Assembly (NCBI GenBank): GCA_003281385.1
Contig: QCCE01000001.1
Span: forward strand, 62,001 to 126,000
DNA length: 64,000 nt
Direction: 5' to 3'
Origin: Prochlorococcus sp. AG-347-K17
GTDB lineage: Bacteria; Cyanobacteriota; Cyanobacteriia; PCC-6307; Cyanobiaceae
Positions 6,616 to 15,713 of this stretch are shown in pieces (within the stretch, counting starts at the first letter, position 1; each line of letters starts with the position of its first letter). The notes below the pieces were generated by a model. It was not told where the DNA came from, ran no database searches, and saw only the letters and a list, made by a program, of their open reading frames with translations. Made by a program: the position numbers and the translations under genes.

Positions 6616-8370
6616 ATGTTTTATTTAAAGAAATTAGAACGCCTACAAGAAGAGATAGCAAATTTGATGTCAACCAAATCTGATTCATTAAAAGGAAAGC
6701 TTACAGAAAATTTTTATGAATTTTCTCTACTATCTGACTATTCTTTTATGAATTCTCTTCAAGCAGATCCTAAATCAAAAAAAGATGGAAATGATCATAA
6801 GCCGCGATCAGTATATTCAGGTCATTACGTACCTGTTGTTCCAACTGCTATTCCAGATCCAGAATATATTTCCCATAGCAACAAACTTTTTAAAGAACTA
6901 AGGCTAAGCTCAGATCTTACTAAAGACCAAAATTTTTGTCGTTTTTTCTCAGGTGATATTTCTGTTGCTAAATATCCAATGAGTCCTGTTGGTTGGGCAA
7001 CAGGTTATGCATTATCAATTTACGGGACTGAATATACCCAGCAATGTCCTTTTGGAACTGGCAATGGTTATGGCGATGGCAGAGCAATTTCTGTTTTTGA
7101 AGGTTTATTCAATGGGAAAAGAATGGAAATGCAACTTAAAGGAGGAGGTCCAACTCCCTATTGTCGTGGAGCAGATGGTAGAGCTGTCTTAAGGTCTAGC
7201 GTACGAGAATTTCTCGCACAGGAATTAATGAATGCCTTGGCAATCCCTACCTCAAGATCTTTAACACTTTATGTCTCACGTTCAGAAATAGTTAGAAGAC
7301 CGTGGTATTCCAAAGGGTCAAGGTATTTTGAACCTGACATCATGATTGATAATCAAGCGGCAATTACTACGAGAGTCGCTCCATCTTTTTTACGTGTAGG
7401 CCAGATTGAACTTTTTGCAAGACGAGTTCGTAATAATGCGCATGATGAGGCCCTCAATGAACTAAAGATGATAGTTCAACATCTAATTGATAGAAATTAT
7501 AAAGATGAAATTGAATATGAGATTTCAATTGAAAGTAAAGTAATAAAACTTGCTTCTTTGTACAGATCAAGACTTATATCACTTATAGCCAACTGGATGA
7601 GAGTTGGTTATTGCCAGGGTAATTTCAATAGTGATAATTGTGCTGCTGGAGGTTATACCTTGGATTATGGCCCCTTTGGATTCTGTGAATTATTTGATCC
7701 AAAATTTCAGCCATGGACGGGTGGAGGTGAACATTTCTCATTTTTTAACCAGCCTTCTGCAGCAGCAATCAACTTTAAAACATTCTGTTCATCTCTTAGT
7801 CCGTTACTTTCACAAAGCAAACAAGATCAAGAAAAGTTAGAGAAAATCGAAAAAAACTTTTCTGAATTAATGAATAAGGAATTGATGAAAATGTGGGCAA
7901 ACAAGCTTGGTTTAGAACATTACAACGAAACTCTAATCAATGAATTTTTTAATCTCATGGTCATTTCAAAAGCAGACTATACAATTTTGTTCCGTAAACT
8001 CTCTGAAATACCTGATAACTTAGATTCTTTAAAAGACTGTTTCTATTTACCAATTAATGACGAGCTCACTAATAGGTGGGAAGTATGGCTTGAAAACTGG
8101 CAATCAGTCTTGAAGAAAGAGGGAAATATTAAAGCAAAATCGGCATCAATGAAATCCCTTAATCCAGTCTATACTTGGCGCGAATGGATGGTCGTTCCCG
8201 CATATGAAGAAGCTGAAAAGGGAAATTACAAAAAAATAAAAGAGTTACAGGATGTCTTTAGCAATCCATATGTAGAACAACCCCCAGAAATAGATCAAAA
8301 ATATAATAGACTAAAGCCAAGCCAGTATTTTAACTATGGAGGAGTATCTCATTACAGTTGTTCTTCATAA
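6616..8370 (+). CDS. selO: SelO/YdiU family protein AMPylase (pseudokinase)
   Basis: A 584-aa protein of the SelO (UPF0061/YdiU) family. These pseudokinases transfer AMP from ATP to protein Ser/Thr/Tyr residues and are linked to redox stress. Family motifs are present in order: a glycine-rich GTGNGYGDGRA, the nucleotide-binding QLKGGGPTPYCRGADGR then AVLRSSVREF, the catalytic-core FNSDNCAAGGYTLDYGPFGF containing the metal-binding Asn and Asp, and FFNQPSAA. The C-terminus ends CSS rather than with the selenocysteine or cysteine tail of some homologues. It is cytosolic and monocistronic, with an ATG start. Confidence 0.9.
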   Translation: MFYLKKLERLQEEIANLMSTKSDSLKGKLTENFYEFSLLSDYSFMNSLQADPKSKKDGNDHKPRSVYSGHYVPVVPTAIPDPEYISHSNKLFKELRLSSDLTKDQNFCRFFSGDISVAKYPMSPVGWATGYALSIYGTEYTQQCPFGTGNGYGDGRAISVFEGLFNGKRMEMQLKGGGPTPYCRGADGRAVLRSSVREFLAQELMNALAIPTSRSLTLYVSRSEIVRRPWYSKGSRYFEPDIMIDNQAAITTRVAPSFLRVGQIELFARRVRNNAHDEALNELKMIVQHLIDRNYKDEIEYEISIESKVIKLASLYRSRLISLIANWMRVGYCQGNFNSDNCAAGGYTLDYGPFGFCELFDPKFQPWTGGGEHFSFFNQPSAAAINFKTFCSSLSPLLSQSKQDQEKLEKIEKNFSELMNKELMKMWANKLGLEHYNETLINEFFNLMVISKADYTILFRKLSEIPDNLDSLKDCFYLPINDELTNRWEVWLENWQSVLKKEGNIKAKSASMKSLNPVYTWREWMVVPAYEEAEKGNYKKIKELQDVFSNPYVEQPPEIDQKYNRLKPSQYFNYGGVSHYSCSS

Positions 8371-8412
8371 GAGTTCAATCCTAATACTGATAGAACAACT
8401 TTGAGAAAAATC

Positions 8413-8835
8413 TTATTTATTTATAGCCGTAGGCATTCCAATTACTGATACAACTTCCACATGAAGTATGGCCGGCTTCTTTCCAACATTTTTCACATAG
8501 TGTAGTGCCCCATTATTACTCTCTATAAATGCATCACCCGCTTTAAAGAAATTAATTTCTTCACCCCTCACATGCTTTAATCTTCCTCTGGCGACATGAA
8601 TCAACATTGGGAAAGGATGAGTATGAATTGGAGTTTTCAACCCAACTGGAATTTTTACTTTTAAGAGTCTTAATTCAGGCTTACCCTCGAGATAATTAAA
8701 ATTTTTACCACTTAGTCCTTTTGAACTTTGAATAATAGGCATAACTTCAATCTTTTTTTCAGCAAGAGAAGGTTGTGGTAAAGCTAAAGTCCCAATAAAA
8801 AGGAAACAAAATGGAATAAATGTTTTTATTTTCAT
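8413..8835 (-). CDS. Secreted cupin-domain protein
   Basis: The ATG at 8833-8835 gives a 140-aa protein with a clear signal peptide (MKIKTFIPFCFLFIGTLALP, then QPSLA before EKK). A GTG six codons upstream is a weaker start. The mature part is one cupin_2 barrel: PVGLKTPIHTHPFPMLIHVA supplies the two metal-binding His, and GDAFIESNNGALHYVKNVG completes the second motif with a further His. It is probably a periplasmic metal-binding protein, but its ligand or enzyme activity cannot be read from sequence. It converges with selO. Confidence 0.75.
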   Translation of the reverse strand: MKIKTFIPFCFLFIGTLALPQPSLAEKKIEVMPIIQSSKGLSGKNFNYLEGKPELRLLKVKIPVGLKTPIHTHPFPMLIHVARGRLKHVRGEEINFFKAGDAFIESNNGALHYVKNVGKKPAILHVEVVSVIGMPTAINK

Positions 8836-8888
8836 TAGATATTTGAGTCTCACTAATAATATGTAGTTTGCAAAAATAATAAACTAAT

Positions 8889-9050
8889 TTATTTTTTATA
8901 TAACTTTTCTAATTGCTTAATTTCCTCTCTTAAATCCTTACCTCTCTTATTTAATTTATTATTTTTAAAAACTATTGGAATAATCCACCAGGCTTGAAGA
9001 CCTAAAAAGATAAATACTAGGATCAATAATTCAAAAGTACCAGGTTGCAT
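8889..9050 (-). CDS. 53-residue membrane-anchored small protein
   Basis: ATG at 9048-9050 to TAA at 8889-8891. One N-terminal transmembrane helix (MQPGTFELLILVFIFLGLQA then WWIIPIVF) is followed by a highly charged helical tail (RGKDLREEIKQLEKLYKK) that could form a coiled coil in the cytoplasm. The clear membrane-tail layout suggests a real conserved small protein. It lies 53 bp upstream of the cupin gene on the same strand. Confidence 0.55.
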   Translation of the reverse strand: MQPGTFELLILVFIFLGLQAWWIIPIVFKNNKLNKRGKDLREEIKQLEKLYKK

Positions 9051-9123
9051 TTGATAAATAACCCTTCTTTGTTAATAACATTATTCTAAAAGTTATTAAA
9101 CATTCATGAGATTTAGAATTTTT

Positions 9124-9306
9124 CTAGGCTGCCTCTAATTCAATATTAAGTTCAATTCCCTTTGAAATGATTGCTTCTTTAAATTCAATAAGTTTGGAAA
9201 TTATTCTTTGCTTCTCAGGATCAGTTTTATGGATATCATCTACAACTTCCTGCATTGCAAGTTTTACTTTTTGTAGTTTGATTTCTAGATCTTCCCTGTA
9301 ATTCAT
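9124..9306 (-). CDS. Small coiled-coil protein, 60 aa
   Basis: A short, soluble, all-helical protein (MNYREDLEIKLQKVKLAMQE, then KQRIISKLIEFKEAI). Its heptad-like hydrophobic spacing suggests a dimeric coiled coil. No family is recognised. It stands alone between the small membrane protein gene and the divergent 9456 gene. Confidence 0.5.
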   Translation of the reverse strand: MNYREDLEIKLQKVKLAMQEVVDDIHKTDPEKQRIISKLIEFKEAIISKGIELNIELEAA

Positions 9307-9455
9307 AAGCTAAAAGAAATTATCTTATTTATTAAAAAACAAAATAATTATTAGTAAATAAGTACTTAACCCTAAAAGGATTGACAGGAAAACAAGGAGG
9401 ATATAATTTATAGTACAAACGTATTAAAAATCAACCTGCCGATTAAAGCTAAAGT

Positions 9456-9725
9456 ATGGAGCCTAAGTACTCATTTGGTTGTAGCACTAGCAAACCCAAC
9501 GGATGCCTACTAAATCCCGAAGGCAGCAGAATGATCTTTTTCGAAGAATGCAAAAATTCTCCTAAACCTAATTTAAAAATTCATACTCATCTTTTCTACA
9601 CAAATCACCTTGGAGAACCTGGAGGGTACAAATCCTCTGAAAAACTCAACATAGATTCAGCATGGAAAAAGTGGCACGAACTGCACCAAAAAGGATGGAC
9701 AGAAGTATCCCATAACTACGGATAA
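9456..9725 (+). CDS. DUF1651-like small protein, 89 aa
   Basis: The C-terminal region (LNIDSAWKKWHELHQKGWTE) matches the 'A...W..L...GW' ending of DUF1651 proteins, which are common in marine picocyanobacteria. The middle (GSRMIFFEEC) fits the family's short beta-rich body. The N-terminus has two Cys (GCSTSKPNGCLL) and is unusual. It lies just upstream of the nitrate cluster on the same strand but is separated by 163 bp, so it is probably not part of it. Function unknown. Confidence 0.5.
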   Translation: MEPKYSFGCSTSKPNGCLLNPEGSRMIFFEECKNSPKPNLKIHTHLFYTNHLGEPGGYKSSEKLNIDSAWKKWHELHQKGWTEVSHNYG

Positions 9726-9828
9726 GTAATCCTGCTAAGAAAAAGTAATTATGTTTTTATGAGCTTAAGAGTTTCCTAAAATATGGAATTCGGTATCAAA
9801 AATAAATAATCAATATTTATTGACATTT

Positions 9829-9842
9829 GTATAAGAGGAAAC
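9829..9842 (+). promoter_or_regulatory. Weak candidate NtcA site upstream of nirA
   Basis: GTA-N8-AAC lies 46 bp before the nirA ATG, with a possible -10 (TAAGAAT, 9864-9870) 21 bp downstream. That is the usual NtcA-to-minus-10 spacing. The right half-site departs from TAC at one base, so this is suggestive only. Confidence 0.35.
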
Positions 9843-9888
9843 ATTAAATTGTCTAAAATCTCATAAGAATAAATGAATAAAAATCTAT

Positions 9889-11412
9889 ATGCAATATTAT
9901 TTAAATGATAAAAAATTAAATAAGATTGAAAAGCAAAAGGCGGAGAAAGATGGTCTGAAAATTTTTGAAGAATTAGATGATTATGCTCTTAAAGGGTGGG
10001 AAGAGATGGATGAAGTAGATTTGCAAATGCGCTTAAAGTGGTATGGCCTTTTTTGGAGACCAAAAACACCTGGAAGATTTATGATGAGGCTTAGAGTTCC
10101 CAATGGAATTTTAAACTCTAATCAGTTGAGAGTAATCGCTTCAATAGTTGCTAGATACGGAGAAGACGGTTCTGCAGATATAACAACTAGGCAAAATATT
10201 CAATTAAGGGGGGTTTTGATAAATGATCTACCAGATATTATTAAAAGACTTAGAGAAGTTGATATTACATCCGTTCAGTCTGGAATGGATAATCCAAGGA
10301 ATGTTACTGGCAATCCACTGGCGGGAATTGATCCTGAAGAAATCATAGATACAAGAAAATATACTTCTGAATTAGAAAATTACTTAACAAATTCTGGTAA
10401 TGGCAACCCCGAATTCTCGAATTTACCAAGGAAGTGGAACACTGCAGTTGCAGGAGCAAAAGATAATTTTCTTCTACATAATGATCTTATCTTTCATCCT
10501 GTTTTTAAAAATGGAATATTAGGCTTTGGTGTCTGGGTAGGCGGAATTTTATCAGCAACTTTGAATGCTTATGCTATACCTCTAGATGTCTGGGTAGAAG
10601 AAAAAAATATATGCAAAATAACTGGAATTATTTGTTCCCTTTGGCGAGATAATGGGGATAGATTTCTAAGAAATAAAGGAAGATTTAGATATTATTTGAA
10701 CTCTATAGGTATCGAAAAATTTAGAGAACTTGTAGAAGAAAAATTTGGAACTTTATCGAACGATCCAGGCTCAATTTTCAACGAAAAACAAAGAAGTTTA
10801 TTTGGGATTAATAAACAAAAACAGAATAATCTTTACTTTGCTGGATTACACGTTCCGGTAGGAAGATTATGTGTAGAAGACATACAAGAAATTGCAAGAT
10901 TAAGTGAAAAATATGGAAAGAGTGAAGTAAGACTAACCGAAGATCAAAATCTAATTATTGTTGGTCTGAAAGATAATATTTTAGAAGAATTTGGTAATGA
11001 AGAAATTATTAATAAATTCAAATTAAATCCATCCCATTTTTCAGCGAGTACTGTTTCATGTACAGGGAGTAGCTATTGTAGCTTTGCTCTTGCAAATACC
11101 AAAGATATAGCAAGAAATATTTCTGAAAAATTAGATAGAGAACTTGAATTATCAGAGGAGGTTAAAATCCATTGGACAGGTTGTCCAAATAATTGTGGAC
11201 AAGCTCATATGGGTGGTATTGGAATGACTGGTACAAAGGTAAAAAAAGAGGGAGGAGGAACTGAGGATGGATATAATGTCAGTATTGGAGGAAGACAAGA
11301 TCACCTGCAAAAATTAGGTGAAACCGAATTTAAAAAAGTTAGTAAACATGAAATTTATAATTTAATCAAAGAAATTTTAATCAACAAGTTTAATGCAAAG
11401 TTAAAAACCTAA
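9889..11412 (+). CDS. nirA: Ferredoxin-nitrite reductase
   Basis: A 507-aa protein that reduces nitrite to ammonium with six electrons from ferredoxin in the cytoplasm. The two ferredoxin-like repeats and siroheme domains are in order. Early repeat features include FMMRLRVPNGIL and DITTRQNIQLRG. The four ligands of the [4Fe-4S]-siroheme centre are in CTGSSYC (about residue 390) and GCPNNCGQAH (about 435). Length is normal for cyanobacterial NirA. The nirX-like gene starts 9 bp after its stop and is surely co-transcribed. Here NirA is the second enzyme of a full nitrate pathway with narB and napA. Confidence 0.96.
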   Translation: MQYYLNDKKLNKIEKQKAEKDGLKIFEELDDYALKGWEEMDEVDLQMRLKWYGLFWRPKTPGRFMMRLRVPNGILNSNQLRVIASIVARYGEDGSADITTRQNIQLRGVLINDLPDIIKRLREVDITSVQSGMDNPRNVTGNPLAGIDPEEIIDTRKYTSELENYLTNSGNGNPEFSNLPRKWNTAVAGAKDNFLLHNDLIFHPVFKNGILGFGVWVGGILSATLNAYAIPLDVWVEEKNICKITGIICSLWRDNGDRFLRNKGRFRYYLNSIGIEKFRELVEEKFGTLSNDPGSIFNEKQRSLFGINKQKQNNLYFAGLHVPVGRLCVEDIQEIARLSEKYGKSEVRLTEDQNLIIVGLKDNILEEFGNEEIINKFKLNPSHFSASTVSCTGSSYCSFALANTKDIARNISEKLDRELELSEEVKIHWTGCPNNCGQAHMGGIGMTGTKVKKEGGGTEDGYNVSIGGRQDHLQKLGETEFKKVSKHEIYNLIKEILINKFNAKLKT

Positions 11413-11421
11413 AATATATTA

Positions 11422-12150
11422 ATGAGCAAAAGTGAATCTGAAATATTAGAAGTTTTAAATGGATTAGGTTCAAAAAAGTTAGATCTTGATATTCTTTTTT
11501 CCTACTATTCATTGAAATTATCTTTTGAGATTCGCAAAGTTATTTCGGAAAAAATAGGAATGCAAGAAAGGAAAGGCTATTTTTTACTTGAAAAGATGAT
11601 AAAAAAATTTGGACTTAAAGTTGAATTTATTGAGGCCCTTAAATTAACAAATGAAAAAGATGCAAAAGATCTTTTACTAAAAAATCTTTATCAAAATAAT
11701 AAGCTAAATATTCACATAATTAATGCTTTAGAGCCCTGGGGAGGAGAAATCGAACTTACATTAATTAGAGAAATATTCGATATTTGCGAAATAGATTTTT
11801 GGATTGCAGGCCTTAATATTCTTCATTTCAAAGCGCATCAATTAACTGATGAAATATTATTATCTTTTATTGATCAAATAAAAATTTACGATGATTTCAA
11901 AATCAACTATAAGATAATCTCTATTTTAAAAAGAAGAGAAAGCGAAATAGTTTGTAAATTACTCTATAAATATTCTTTAAATAAAGAATTAGAAATCGCT
12001 AAATATGCCATTTTTTCTTTAGGGAGCATTTGGAATGATAATAGTTTTGAACAATTATCAAAATTAGAAAATAAGATAAAAGATCCTTATCTACTTAAAT
12101 GCTTAAAAAATCAAAAATTGATCTCAAATCAATTTCTAATAAATAAATAA
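11422..12150 (+). CDS. nirX: NirX-like protein of unknown function (HEAT-like helical)
   Basis: A 242-aa soluble, almost all-helical protein. Repeating two-helix units (for example ...EIAKYAIFSLGSIWNDNSFEQ) resemble HEAT repeats. No catalytic motif or cofactor-binding cysteines are seen. It is placed 9 bp after nirA. In Prochlorococcus and Synechococcus a gene of unknown function called nirX accompanies nirA, and I infer this is it from position, not from a sequence search. A role in nitrite reductase assembly or activity, like that of NirB of freshwater strains, is possible. It converges with moaB. Confidence 0.55.
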   Translation: MSKSESEILEVLNGLGSKKLDLDILFSYYSLKLSFEIRKVISEKIGMQERKGYFLLEKMIKKFGLKVEFIEALKLTNEKDAKDLLLKNLYQNNKLNIHIINALEPWGGEIELTLIREIFDICEIDFWIAGLNILHFKAHQLTDEILLSFIDQIKIYDDFKINYKIISILKRRESEIVCKLLYKYSLNKELEIAKYAIFSLGSIWNDNSFEQLSKLENKIKDPYLLKCLKNQKLISNQFLINK

Positions 12151-12159
12151 ACTAGAGAA

Positions 12160-12654
12160 TTATTTTTTTAACTTATCAATGAGATTTATTAAATTACAAG
12201 GTTTTGTATTTTGATTAAGTTGATAAGAAATTATATCTTGCCAACCTGTCATAACAGCATCCTTAGATCCTGGCAAAACGAATAAAAACTTACCATTTGC
12301 AGACCCCGCAATAGACCTACTTTGTAAAGTACTAGTTCCTATCTTTTTAAATGATAAAAATCTAAAAGTCTCCCCAAAACCATCAATCTCTTTATCTAAT
12401 AAAGGTCTAATAGCTTCAGGAGTAACGTCCCTAGCTGTAATTCCTGTACCACCTGTAGTAATAATCACATCAATATTTGGATCTGAGATCCAATCGCTTG
12501 TATATTTTCTAATTAAATAAATATCATCTTTGCAAATTATCTTAACCACGACATTGTGTCCTGATCTCTCAGCCTCGTGAAGGAGATAATTTCCACTCTC
12601 ATCATTTTTTGTGTTACGAGTATCAGATACAGTAAGCAAAGCTATAGAAACCAC
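12160..12654 (-). CDS. moaB: Molybdenum cofactor biosynthesis protein MoaB (MPT adenylyltransferase)
   Basis: A 164-aa MoaB/Mog-family protein that adenylylates molybdopterin before metal insertion by MoeA. The family signature VIITTGGTGITARDVTPEA is intact, and the C-terminal LFVLPGSKDAV substrate loop is present. The start is a GTG at 12652-12654. It is divergent from moaD with only 35 bp between, so a shared bidirectional promoter is likely. It converges with the nirX-like gene (9-bp gap). The assignment as moaB rather than mogA rests on its short, single-domain form. Confidence 0.88.
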   Translation of the reverse strand: MVSIALLTVSDTRNTKNDESGNYLLHEAERSGHNVVVKIICKDDIYLIRKYTSDWISDPNIDVIITTGGTGITARDVTPEAIRPLLDKEIDGFGETFRFLSFKKIGTSTLQSRSIAGSANGKFLFVLPGSKDAVMTGWQDIISYQLNQNTKPCNLINLIDKLKK

Positions 12655-12689
12655 TTAAAATTAAACCATTAGTTACTAGATCACTATAG

Positions 12690-12941
12690 ATGGAAACTGA
12701 AAAATCTTACAAAATTAAGGTGGTTTTATTATCTAGTATCGCTGAAGATCTAGGATGGAATGAAAAATTTCTTACAATTGAAGGGTCTCAAATGAAGGTT
12801 TTTTCTGTATGGAATTTAATTAATTCTAATTTACCGCAAGATAATATTATCGTTTCTATTAATCAAGAAATTACAGATATGGATGCGATGATTAATCCTG
12901 ATGATGAGGTGGCATTTATGCCAATGTTTACCGGTGGATAA
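12690..12941 (+). CDS. moaD: Molybdopterin synthase small subunit MoaD
   Basis: An 83-aa ubiquitin-fold sulphur carrier. It ends with the obligatory Gly-Gly (EVAFMPMFTGG), which is thiocarboxylated and enters the MoaE active site to convert cPMP to molybdopterin. The moaE GTG lies inside its last codons, giving an 8-bp overlap and translational coupling. Confidence 0.92.
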   Translation: METEKSYKIKVVLLSSIAEDLGWNEKFLTIEGSQMKVFSVWNLINSNLPQDNIIVSINQEITDMDAMINPDDEVAFMPMFTGG

Positions 12942-13386
12942 TTTAAGAATAAAATTTAAAATCCTAGAAGAGACTTTTAATCCTTATAAAGAATTCGAAC
13001 TTTGGGAAAAGGTAAATAAAAATTCAGCAAACTCATTTTTTATTGGGAGAGTAAGGCCCTTTGATCAATTTGGAAATGATTTAAAGAAACTAGAAATTGT
13101 TCATTATAAAGGAATGACCGAAAATTATATTAAAAAATATTTAATGAAAATTTCTGAAAAACAGGATGATTTATGTATTTTTCTCTTGCACAGGATAGGT
13201 TTCATTTACCCTAACGAGCCTATTATTTTAATAGCAGTAAGTGCTAATCATAGAGGCATTGCAAATAAATATCTCCAAGAAATACTTGAATTTACAAAAT
13301 ACAAAGTTCCTTTTTGGAAAAAAGAATGGACTTTCAAAGGATCCTCATGGGTAAAAAAGAATACTGAGTTAGGCTTTGAATTATAA
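12934..13386 (+). CDS. moaE: Molybdopterin synthase large subunit MoaE
   Basis: MoaE converts cyclic pyranopterin monophosphate to molybdopterin together with MoaD. I place the start at the GTG at 12934-12936 (giving DNLRIKFKIL..., 150 aa). Earlier in-frame ATGs at 12901 lie deep in moaD and add a meaningless Cys-rich leader. Family features are SFFIGRVRP, HYKGMTENYI, LLHRIGFI and VPFWKKEW, the last carrying the catalytic lysines. The 3' end overlaps moeA tail to tail by 6 bp. Confidence 0.9.
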   Translation: MDNLRIKFKILEETFNPYKEFELWEKVNKNSANSFFIGRVRPFDQFGNDLKKLEIVHYKGMTENYIKKYLMKISEKQDDLCIFLLHRIGFIYPNEPIILIAVSANHRGIANKYLQEILEFTKYKVPFWKKEWTFKGSSWVKKNTELGFEL

Positions 13387-14643
13387 AAAATTATTTTTTA
13401 AAAGTTGTGCCCATAATAAATTTCCTTTTTGACAAAAATCAATTTCAGAGGGTATTTCTATTAATAAATCTGAATTAGATATTGAACTAATCTTTGATGA
13501 GGATTGTTCTTCAGAAATATCTGCAATTAATTCACCTTCTTCATTAACGATAAGTTTTCCTCTAAGCAATTCAGGTCTCCCTTTTCTTCTTTTCAAATCA
13601 GAATTCAGCTTAACCTTAATCCTAAGAGGGAATTCAATATTAGTAATTCCTTCAAGTTTCTGAAGTGCGGGCCAAACAAGTTGGATAAAAGTAATAGCTG
13701 CTGAAACGGGATTCCCAGGTAATCCAAAATAAGGAATTTTTTTGTTTATCAATCCAAAAGTAAAGGGTTTTCCTGGCTTTAAAAATAGTTTCCAAAATTT
13801 AATCTCTCCTATCTCGTTAATAATATCTTTTAAAAAATCTTTTTTACCCACTGATATCCCACCAACTGAAATAACCACATCATTAAATTCAGAAATATTT
13901 CTAAGAGAATTTTTAATATTTTGATAATTATCTTTTTCTATATGAATTTCATTAATTTCAAATCCAAGATTTTTTGCAATTGATTTTATCAAAATACTAT
14001 TACTTTCCCATATTTCTCCTTTTTTTCTTGCAGTTCCTGATTTGATAAGTTCATCTCCAGTAATTAGTAAACCTAATTTAGAAATTTTACTAACTTTTAT
14101 AGTTTTTATCCCACAACTTGCTAATTTACTTAAAATCCCAGGTGTAATCTTTACCCCCTTCTTGATTAATATTTCACCTTTAAATACTTGATCATTTTTT
14201 TCTCTAATCCAAGAGTTATTAGATGATGTTTCTTTTTTAACAATATACTCTTTTCCGTTTAAAAATTCTAAAGAAACTTGTTCTTGAGGTATCACAGAAA
14301 AACAATTATCTGGCACAAATGAACCTGTGCTAATAGTTACAGCTTCACCTTTTTTAAGAAGATCATTAAATGGCTTTCCTGGAAAAGACTCTCCGACAAT
14401 TTTCCATTTATTCCCTTTAGTTGATTCTCCTAACGCATATCCATCCATAACTGATGATCTATAACCTGGCATATCTTCCTCAGATAAGATTTCCTCCATA
14501 GAAACTTTTCCAAGTGCTTCTTCTAAATTGATCTCTTCCTTATGTAAAATTTCATTATTTACTATTAAAGTATCAATCTCTTCCAAGATTTTTTTAATAG
14601 CATCGTTTAAATAAAGACCCTGATTATTGATATCAATTCCCAT
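13381..14643 (-). CDS. moeA: Molybdopterin molybdotransferase MoeA
   Basis: A 420-aa enzyme that inserts molybdate into adenylylated molybdopterin. It carries the family motifs EEDMPGYRSSVMDGYAL (N-terminal), a GDEL segment, VVISVGGISVGKKDF and FGLPGNPVSA, and a C-terminal beta-barrel domain (RRKGRPELLRG). Length matches E. coli MoeA (about 411). moaC lies 12 bp upstream on the same strand, so moaC-moeA form an operon. It overlaps the moaE 3' end by 6 bp. Confidence 0.95.
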   Translation of the reverse strand: MGIDINNQGLYLNDAIKKILEEIDTLIVNNEILHKEEINLEEALGKVSMEEILSEEDMPGYRSSVMDGYALGESTKGNKWKIVGESFPGKPFNDLLKKGEAVTISTGSFVPDNCFSVIPQEQVSLEFLNGKEYIVKKETSSNNSWIREKNDQVFKGEILIKKGVKITPGILSKLASCGIKTIKVSKISKLGLLITGDELIKSGTARKKGEIWESNSILIKSIAKNLGFEINEIHIEKDNYQNIKNSLRNISEFNDVVISVGGISVGKKDFLKDIINEIGEIKFWKLFLKPGKPFTFGLINKKIPYFGLPGNPVSAAITFIQLVWPALQKLEGITNIEFPLRIKVKLNSDLKRRKGRPELLRGKLIVNEEGELIADISEEQSSSKISSISNSDLLIEIPSEIDFCQKGNLLWAQLLKNNFL

Positions 14644-14655
14644 TATTGTGAGTAC

Positions 14656-15135
14656 TTAACTTCTTTTTAATATTCCATTTTTACCACCTTTTTTTTCTAA
14701 AAGGCGAATATTATTAATAGTCATAAATGGATCTAAAGCTTTGAGCATGTCATATAGAGTGAGAAGACCAATTGAAACTGATGTAAGAGCTTCCATCTCA
14801 ACACCTGTTTTAGAATGAGATTTGCAAAAAGCAATAATTTTAATTGCTTTCATTGATTCACAAATTTCAAAATCAATTGTGATTTTATTCAATGATAAAT
14901 TATGACAGAGAGGAATAAGTTCTGAGGTTTTTTTTGCACCATTTATTGCAGAAAATCTAGCCGCTGCAAAAATATCACCTTTTTTAATTTTTTCATTTTT
15001 TATTTTTTCTAATATTTCTTTGTTTAAATTAATATATCCTTCTGCTAAAGCCTCTCTTTTAGTTTCTACTTTATCTGAAATATCAACTATGTTCATTTCT
15101 CCCCTTTCATTAATATGAGTTAAAGATTTATCCAT
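14656..15135 (-). CDS. moaC: Cyclic pyranopterin monophosphate synthase MoaC
   Basis: A 159-aa protein that acts after MoaA to form cPMP. The family blocks are all present: KGDIFAAARFSAINGAKKTS, ELIPLCHNL, CKSHSKTGVEMEALTSVSIG and LLTLYDMLKALD. It is first gene of the moaC-moeA pair and divergent from narM, with a 107-bp very AT-rich intergenic region that must hold both promoters. Confidence 0.95.
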   Translation of the reverse strand: MDKSLTHINERGEMNIVDISDKVETKREALAEGYINLNKEILEKIKNEKIKKGDIFAAARFSAINGAKKTSELIPLCHNLSLNKITIDFEICESMKAIKIIAFCKSHSKTGVEMEALTSVSIGLLTLYDMLKALDPFMTINNIRLLEKKGGKNGILKRS

Positions 15136-15242
15136 TTTCTTTTAGCAATTTATTCAATAATACAAAAAATAAAATTTTTAATAAAGCTAATATCAATTTT
15201 TTATACTTAGCATTAATTTATTAATAAAATATCAATTTAATT

Positions 15243-15704
15243 TTGGTTAACAGTCAATCAAATCATTATTTTAATTTCGAGGATGATTTTATTAAAGACT
15301 TAAGATGCATTCCTTTATGTGTAAGAAGGAAACTTGATTTAATTGGAATAAAATTAAAACTTACTCATTGGCAAGATTTTAATTTAATTGAAAAAAATAA
15401 GATAGTAGATTGGCCAGATTCAAAAAATGATCTCATTGATTTAAAAACTTTTTTAAAAGAAATTACATCTAATTCAAAATATGGAGAGGCAAAAGAAATA
15501 GAAATTTCAATTAATCAACCTTGGCAAAATAAAAATAAAGTTCCTGACCAAGTTTTAAAATCGGCACTAGCAAGGGGAATTAATATTTCAGTTGAAAAAT
15601 GGAGAAATTTAAACGAATTAGATAGATTTGCTTTTTGCAAATTAGTTAGACCAAGTCATGAACACAACAATTTGGATAGAGCATTTGATGAGATTCTGAA
15701 ATAA
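15243..15704 (+). CDS. narM: Nitrate reductase-associated protein NarM
   Basis: A 153-aa protein of the 'nitrate reductase associated' family, called NarM in cyanobacteria, where it is needed for active NarB. Matching features are FEDDFIKDLRCIPLCVRRKL then DLIGIKLKL near the N-terminus and a C-terminal WRNLNELDRFAFCKLVRPSH region. The start is a TTG at 15243-15245 (MVNSQSN), as no ATG or GTG lies nearby upstream. It converges with narB (9-bp gap), which fits a shared function though not a shared transcript. It has no cofactor motif of its own. Confidence 0.85.
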   Translation: MVNSQSNHYFNFEDDFIKDLRCIPLCVRRKLDLIGIKLKLTHWQDFNLIEKNKIVDWPDSKNDLIDLKTFLKEITSNSKYGEAKEIEISINQPWQNKNKVPDQVLKSALARGINISVEKWRNLNELDRFAFCKLVRPSHEHNNLDRAFDEILK

Positions 15705-15713
15705 GATTATTGC

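Noticed and set aside
9781..9806. GTATCAAAAATAAATA as an NtcA box for nirA
   Set aside because: The right half-site does not match TAC; the 9829-9842 site is slightly better but also imperfect.
12901..12933. Upstream ATG start for moaE
   Set aside because: It adds a Cys-rich leader read through moaD in another frame; the GTG at 12934 gives the normal MoaE N-terminus.
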